38,357 nt of DNA from Mariprofundus sp. (GTDB lineage Bacteria > Pseudomonadota > Zetaproteobacteria > Mariprofundales > Mariprofundaceae), in the NCBI GenBank assembly GCA_027019785.1, contig JALUWF010000268.1:1-38357 (forward strand), in the 5' to 3' direction. The notes under the pieces are model-generated. The model was not told where the DNA came from. It did not search any database and saw nothing but the letters and a program-made list of their open reading frames with translations. The position numbers were made by a program, and so were the translations under genes. The stretch's first letter is position 1, and every line of letters starts with the position of its first letter. Positions 35,203-38,357 of this stretch are shown in pieces.

Positions 35203-35231
35203 ATTCTAGTCCGGTTTGTAATCCGGAACAA
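35203..35231 (-). promoter_or_regulatory. Predicted SUF operon promoter with embedded dyad
   Basis: On the minus strand TTGTTC, a 17-base spacer, then TAGAAT, 56 bases before the regulator ATG. The spacer carries TCCGG...CCGGA (two CCGG boxes 12 bases apart, plus-strand 35210-35227), positioned between the -35 and -10. A dyad here suits an Rrf2-type autoregulatory operator, though its sequence is not the known IscR consensus. Confidence 0.5.
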
Positions 35232-35271
35232 TACAGTACAGATTGTGGTTATTTTGCAAATCGTGTTGCCA

Positions 35272-35294
35272 ATGCCGTAAGAAGGCGCCGGCAT
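35272..35294. other. Small dyad in the bufferin/SUF intergenic region
   Basis: ATGCCG and CGGCAT are separated by 11 bases, 57 bases before the bufA start. It could be an operator or leader stem for the bufferin transcript. No convincing bufA promoter was read in 35148-35350. Confidence 0.3.
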
Positions 35295-35350
35295 CTGCGA
35301 CACATGCATATCATGGCAAAGTCATGCTATTATTTTTGGAGGTTACTTTT

Positions 35351-35605
35351 ATGCAAATGCAAACTAAACTTATGCTCGGTACGGCGCTGGTCAGCGTTAT
35401 GTCCATGGGCTATATCACTCAGGCCGTGGCTGCTCCAGCCATGGAAAAGTGCTATGGCATTAATGCAGCATTCAAAAATGACTGTAAATCACCAGGTCAC
35501 TCCTGTGCCGGGCAGGATAAAATAGCCCGTGACACTAAAGCTTTTATCGCAGTGCCAGCTGGCCTCTGCGCCAAAATTGATGGCGGTAGCACCAAAGAAG
35601 GGTGA
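35351..35605 (+). CDS. bufA: Bufferin precursor peptide (DUF2282, BufA1-like)
   Basis: 84 residues from ATG 35351, which has GGAGG 8 bases upstream; the ORF track's 36 extra residues are rejected. An Ala/Val/Met-rich signal peptide (ends TQAVAAPA) is followed by a short mature part MEKCYGINAAFKNDCKSPGH then SCAGQ, with four cysteines (34, 45, 52, 73). CYG...KNDC....HSCAG is the DUF2282 core. In characterised bufferins the core cysteines are modified by an MNIO enzyme and its partner, to thiooxazole-type heterocycles in Caulobacter, and the peptide binds copper in the periplasm. Here the enzyme, partner and DoxX genes follow directly. Copper handling is inferred from the family. Confidence 0.9.
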   Translation: MQMQTKLMLGTALVSVMSMGYITQAVAAPAMEKCYGINAAFKNDCKSPGHSCAGQDKIARDTKAFIAVPAGLCAKIDGGSTKEG

Positions 35606-35641
35606 TTTTATCCACCTTCGTCTCTGCGATCATATCATCTG

Positions 35642-36502
35642 ATGTTATATCCTGACGATACACAACCAATCCCGGCTCATGCCGGGATTGGTCTGCGTGC
35701 GCCGCATATTGCGCAGGTGATTGAGCACTTGCCGTCAGTGACATGGTTTGAGGTGCATAGTGAGAACTATTTCGTCCAGGGCGGTGAAATGCTTCGTCAG
35801 CTTGCTGCTGTGCGCGAGCACTATCCGATCAGCCTGCACGGCGTTGGATTATCACTGGGCAGTGGAGACCAACAATATCGTGCACACATGACCCAATTAA
35901 AAACACTGATTGATAATGTACAGCCGGGGCTGGTTTCGGAACACATTAGTTGGGGCGGCGCAGGCCAATTTCATCTCAATGCCCTGTTGCCATTGCCCTA
36001 TACTGAGGAAGCGCTGGATGTGATGATTGAGCATGTGGATACAGCGCAATCGTTTCTGAAACGACAAATTCTGGTTGAAAATGCCTCGACATATCTGGAA
36101 TACGCCCACTCCACCATGCCAGAATGGGAGTTTGTCACCGAACTGGTGCGCCGCACCGGCTGTGGTCTGCTGCTCGATGCGAATAATATTTACGTCAATA
36201 GCATCAATCATGGCTTTGATCCCTTACTGTTTATTGATGCTGTTTGTGCCGAAACAGTAGGGGAGATGCATCTGGCCGGCTTCTCCCGCAAAGAGGGCTT
36301 GCCGGTACCGCTATTGATTGATTCGCATGATCATCCGGTCTATCCCGAGGTGTGGGAGTTGTACCGGCAAACTGTGCAGCGCATCGGCATCAAACCGACG
36401 CTGATTGAATGGGATACGCACATCCCTGAATTTTCCGTTTTACAGGCCGAAGCCGACAAAGCCGAGGAGGTGATGCATGCACACTGCGCCATCACTTGCT
36501 GA
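35642..36502 (+). CDS. bufB: MNIO-family (DUF692) peptide-modifying oxidase, BufB-like
   Basis: 286 residues, TIM-barrel multinuclear non-haem iron oxidase. Putative iron-ligand positions occur along the barrel: GIGLRAPH, WFEVHSENYF, SLHGVGLSLG, VSEHISW, LVENASTYL, GLLLDANNIYVNS, EMHLAGFS, IDSHDHPV and IEWDTHIPEF. MNIO enzymes such as MbnB use iron and oxygen to convert cysteines of a peptide substrate. The substrate is presumably the upstream 84-residue precursor, 36 bases away. The DUF2063 gene overlaps its 3' end by 26 bases, matching the need of these enzymes for a partner that presents the peptide. Confidence 0.93.
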   Translation: MLYPDDTQPIPAHAGIGLRAPHIAQVIEHLPSVTWFEVHSENYFVQGGEMLRQLAAVREHYPISLHGVGLSLGSGDQQYRAHMTQLKTLIDNVQPGLVSEHISWGGAGQFHLNALLPLPYTEEALDVMIEHVDTAQSFLKRQILVENASTYLEYAHSTMPEWEFVTELVRRTGCGLLLDANNIYVNSINHGFDPLLFIDAVCAETVGEMHLAGFSRKEGLPVPLLIDSHDHPVYPEVWELYRQTVQRIGIKPTLIEWDTHIPEFSVLQAEADKAEEVMHAHCAITC

Positions 36503-37268
36503 ACTACAAAATAATTTCATGGCCAATGTGTTGCATGGCGACAGCGCCATCGAGTCACACATCGAGACCAATGGCTTGCCTGCATCACAACGCATGCAAA
36601 TATATCAACATATTGTGGAAAACACATTGACCGAAGCCCTGCAAACCAGTTATCCGGCCTTGCGACTGCTGGTCGGCGATGATTTTTTCGATGTGGCGGC
36701 TGATCGCTATATGCGCCAATATCCGCCCATAAGCGGCAATCTGCAGGATTACGGCGTGCAGTTTTCTGAGTTGTTAGCGAACATGGAAGAGGCTGCTTCG
36801 CTCGCTTATCTGCCCGATACCGCCCGACTGGAGTGGGCCAGACAACTGAGTTTTCTTGCCGCAGACGCTGAGGCGCTGGAGGCATCGGAAACTGTATTTC
36901 GACTGCAATATCTGGGCAACAGCCCGATGCAAATGATGCTGCATCCATCCGTGCAACTGGTGCGCTCATCGCACCCGATATTCGATATCTGGCATTACTG
37001 CATGCAACCGTCTGAACAACCGCTACAACTGGATGCAGCAGGGCAGTCTGTATTGTTGTGGCGCGATGGCGTTCAAATTGCCATGCAGACCATGGATGCT
37101 CCGGCCACAGCATTCTTGCACGCCGTACTGGACGGTATGGAGATGCATCACGCCTTTGGCGCCGTACAGGCGCAGGGGCATGCCGATTTTGATCTGTCTG
37201 AACTGCTGCCATTTCTGGTGGCCAACCAACTTGTTATTGATATTCACGCCATAGGGGCATCCACATGA
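36477..37268 (+). CDS. bufC: DUF2063 (HvfC/BufC) partner protein
   Basis: 263 residues. The N-terminal half carries the DUF2063 helical domain: QRMQIYQHIVENTLTEALQT and SYPALRLLVGDDFFDVAADR, then YMRQYPPISGNLQDYG. The C-terminal half is a beta-rich winged-helix-like part that in this family recognises the precursor leader and hands it to the MNIO. The ATG has GAGGAGG 6 bases upstream inside the preceding gene. It overlaps the DoxX gene by 4 bases. Its role as peptide-presenting partner comes from characterised MbnC/BufC relatives, not from the sequence alone. Confidence 0.88.
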   Translation: MHTAPSLAELQNNFMANVLHGDSAIESHIETNGLPASQRMQIYQHIVENTLTEALQTSYPALRLLVGDDFFDVAADRYMRQYPPISGNLQDYGVQFSELLANMEEAASLAYLPDTARLEWARQLSFLAADAEALEASETVFRLQYLGNSPMQMMLHPSVQLVRSSHPIFDIWHYCMQPSEQPLQLDAAGQSVLLWRDGVQIAMQTMDAPATAFLHAVLDGMEMHHAFGAVQAQGHADFDLSELLPFLVANQLVIDIHAIGAST

Positions 37269-37765
37269 AACATATGCTTTGCACAATCTGTTCCATCTAT
37301 TCCAAACTCACATTGATGTTGGCGAATTTGCAACCGCTGAGTTTGCTTCTGTTTCGCCTGTGGGTGGCATTGGCCTTCTGGCGCGCCGGCGTGGTAAAGC
37401 TCGATAATCCTATGGGAACCTCTTATCTGTTCAATTATGAATACCATGTGCCGCTTCTCTCGCCCGATCTGGCCGCCACGATTGGTACCTACGTCGAACT
37501 GATTGTACCATGGCTTTTGGGTTTCGGGCTGTTCGGACGCATATCCGCCATCTTCCTGTTCGTGTATAATATTGTAGCCGTCATCTCTTATCCGGATCTG
37601 TGGCCGCATGGTTTGTGGACGGACTTTATTGGCCACGAATTTACCGACCATAAAGTCTGGGGCATGATGTTGCTGGCCATTGTCCTGTTCGGCCCTGGTA
37701 AGTTGTCGATTGATGCAGCCATTTCAAAGTGGCTGCTGCCCCGTTCTTCCAAGCGGGATCATTAA
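37265..37765 (+). CDS. bufD: DoxX-family membrane protein (BufD-like)
   Basis: 166 residues with four membrane helices (about 24-45, 69-90, 92-112, 133-150). DoxX marks: LLLFRLWVALAFWRAGVVKL, the loop YEYHVPLLSPDLAATIGTYV and VELIVPWLLGFGLFGRISAI. DoxX-type genes regularly close bufferin operons; a redox or membrane role is inferred, and its exact job is unknown. It overlaps the DUF2063 gene by 4 bases. After its stop the gene-poor 37766-37854 holds no strong terminator, only a 4-bp ACCC/GGGT stem. Confidence 0.85.
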   Translation: MKHMLCTICSIYSKLTLMLANLQPLSLLLFRLWVALAFWRAGVVKLDNPMGTSYLFNYEYHVPLLSPDLAATIGTYVELIVPWLLGFGLFGRISAIFLFVYNIVAVISYPDLWPHGLWTDFIGHEFTDHKVWGMMLLAIVLFGPGKLSIDAAISKWLLPRSSKRDH

Positions 37766-37854
37766 CCCAACCCGCATGGGTATGTCCACTAGCCGGATGA
37801 GGAAGACCCGCAGTCGAACACCTTGCCATAGATAATGGGACTACGGGTGGGGCA

Positions 37855-38178
37855 TTAGTGGATGAGTACAGCCTGTTTGTTTTGAAAGTCTTCAGATCGG
37901 GTTGAGGCAACGTATCGAATGACTGCTGTAACATCATCATTGCAGTTTTTGAAAGCAAGGCGACTTAAGATATTTTGCCCATATTCGAGCACCAGCACTC
38001 CGATAGCCTCATCAATATAAGATTGCGTGACAATGCCAACGCCGGAAAAGTCCAGTGTGATATGATCATTGGCATTAAGACATTCTTCGATTGCCATGCG
38101 CAGTTGCTGACCGCCTGAACGACCGCCATGAAAAACGCGTGCTTCCTGCGCATTGCCCAGTTTAATGACCTTGTTCAT
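37855..38178 (-). CDS. STAS-like DUF4325 domain protein
   Basis: 107 residues, with LDFSGVGIVTQSYIDEAIGV in the centre and ARVFHGGRSGGQQLRMAIEE at the start, the pattern of the DUF4325/STAS-like family. These small proteins are often coded next to an ATP-binding (GHKL) or DNA-binding partner and are thought to work as anti-anti-sigma-like switches. No partner is visible: the 3' neighbour is the convergent bufferin operon, and the 179 bases upstream hold no gene that I can support. The partner may lie beyond the right edge. Confidence 0.75.
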   Translation of the reverse strand: MNKVIKLGNAQEARVFHGGRSGGQQLRMAIEECLNANDHITLDFSGVGIVTQSYIDEAIGVLVLEYGQNILSRLAFKNCNDDVTAVIRYVASTRSEDFQNKQAVLIH

Positions 38179-38357
38179 GCGCTAACGCTACCGTTAATGA
38201 TCAGAAAAAGTCCAGATTTACAATTGTTTTCCTGGATATTCGACATAAAAAATTGAGTTCAATAGAGATGTACGAAACGTCCCCATGAGGTGGCATAATC
38301 GGCCATATATGAGCTTAATAAGATTGCAAGGTAGTTGGGATAGCCTCTAACGGAAAA

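Noticed and set aside
38179-38357. 23-codon minus-strand ORF (MSNIQENNC...) overlapping the DUF4325 start
   Set aside because: No ribosome site and low-information sequence; it could be chance. Nothing else is supported in this terminal stretch.

Overview
The window is chromosomal DNA from a Gram-negative bacterium, almost certainly a proteobacterium. LptD, SurA, a TonB-dependent receptor, PdxA and Lgt establish an outer membrane, and the lptD-surA-pdxA and ftsH-folP...glmM orders are proteobacterial. An iron-oxidiser of the Zetaproteobacteria type (Mariprofundus-like) would fit the mix of genes and the moderate GC content, but that is a guess from memory and nothing here proves it. No tRNA, rRNA, CRISPR array, intact insertion sequence or prophage was seen. 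Most of the DNA is coding, and short operons overlap by 1 to 8 bases.

Layout. 1-95: 5' end of lgt. 310-5213 (minus): a signalling operon, TonB-dependent receptor, YfiR-like periplasmic protein and CHASE8-type hybrid histidine kinase. 5214-5666: a gene-poor gap holding the decayed 5' end of a POT-family peptide transporter. 5667-10716 (plus): lptD-surA-pdxA (outer-membrane biogenesis and vitamin B6); SurA carries an extra C-terminal NTF2-like domain. 10717-11179: a repeat-rich gap. 20411-11180 (minus): seven genes, unknown 750-aa protein, tilS, ftsH, folP, cdaA, cdaR, glmM, which join the proteobacterial ftsH-folP-glmM order to the c-di-AMP cassette cdaA-cdaR-glmM. 20517-22991 (plus): znuA-znuC-znuB-like metal ABC importer. 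24167-23099 (minus): a small protein and a TauE/SafE permease. 24325-27772: convergent rpfF (DSF fatty-acid signal synthase) and rpfC (DSF sensor hybrid kinase). 35147-27805 (minus): a complete SUF iron-sulfur operon, Rrf2 regulator, sufB, sufC, sufD, sufS, sufU, sufT, Rieske ferredoxin and a small Cys-rich protein, with rpfC only 32 bases further on. 35351-37765 (plus): a four-gene bufferin operon (DUF2282 peptide precursor, MNIO/DUF692 enzyme, DUF2063 partner, DoxX), which produces a modified copper-handling peptide. 37855-38178 (minus): a DUF4325 STAS-like protein.

How the genes fit together. The right half is metal-centred: Fe-S cluster building is divergent from copper-bufferin synthesis across a 200-base intergenic region, and Fe-S clusters are classic copper targets. 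A DSF quorum-sensing pair sits at the tail of the SUF operon. The middle couples cell-wall precursor synthesis (GlmM) to c-di-AMP.

A second layer is a set of short intergenic repeats. CCGCAAAG-type inverted pairs fill four gaps of the SUF operon. Sister versions based on CTCTGTG, ATTCGTG and ATCTGTG occur elsewhere; one encodes the last residues of FolP and another the tail of ZnuC. Several ORF-track starts in the SUF region are false N-terminal extensions translated from these repeats and have been corrected here.
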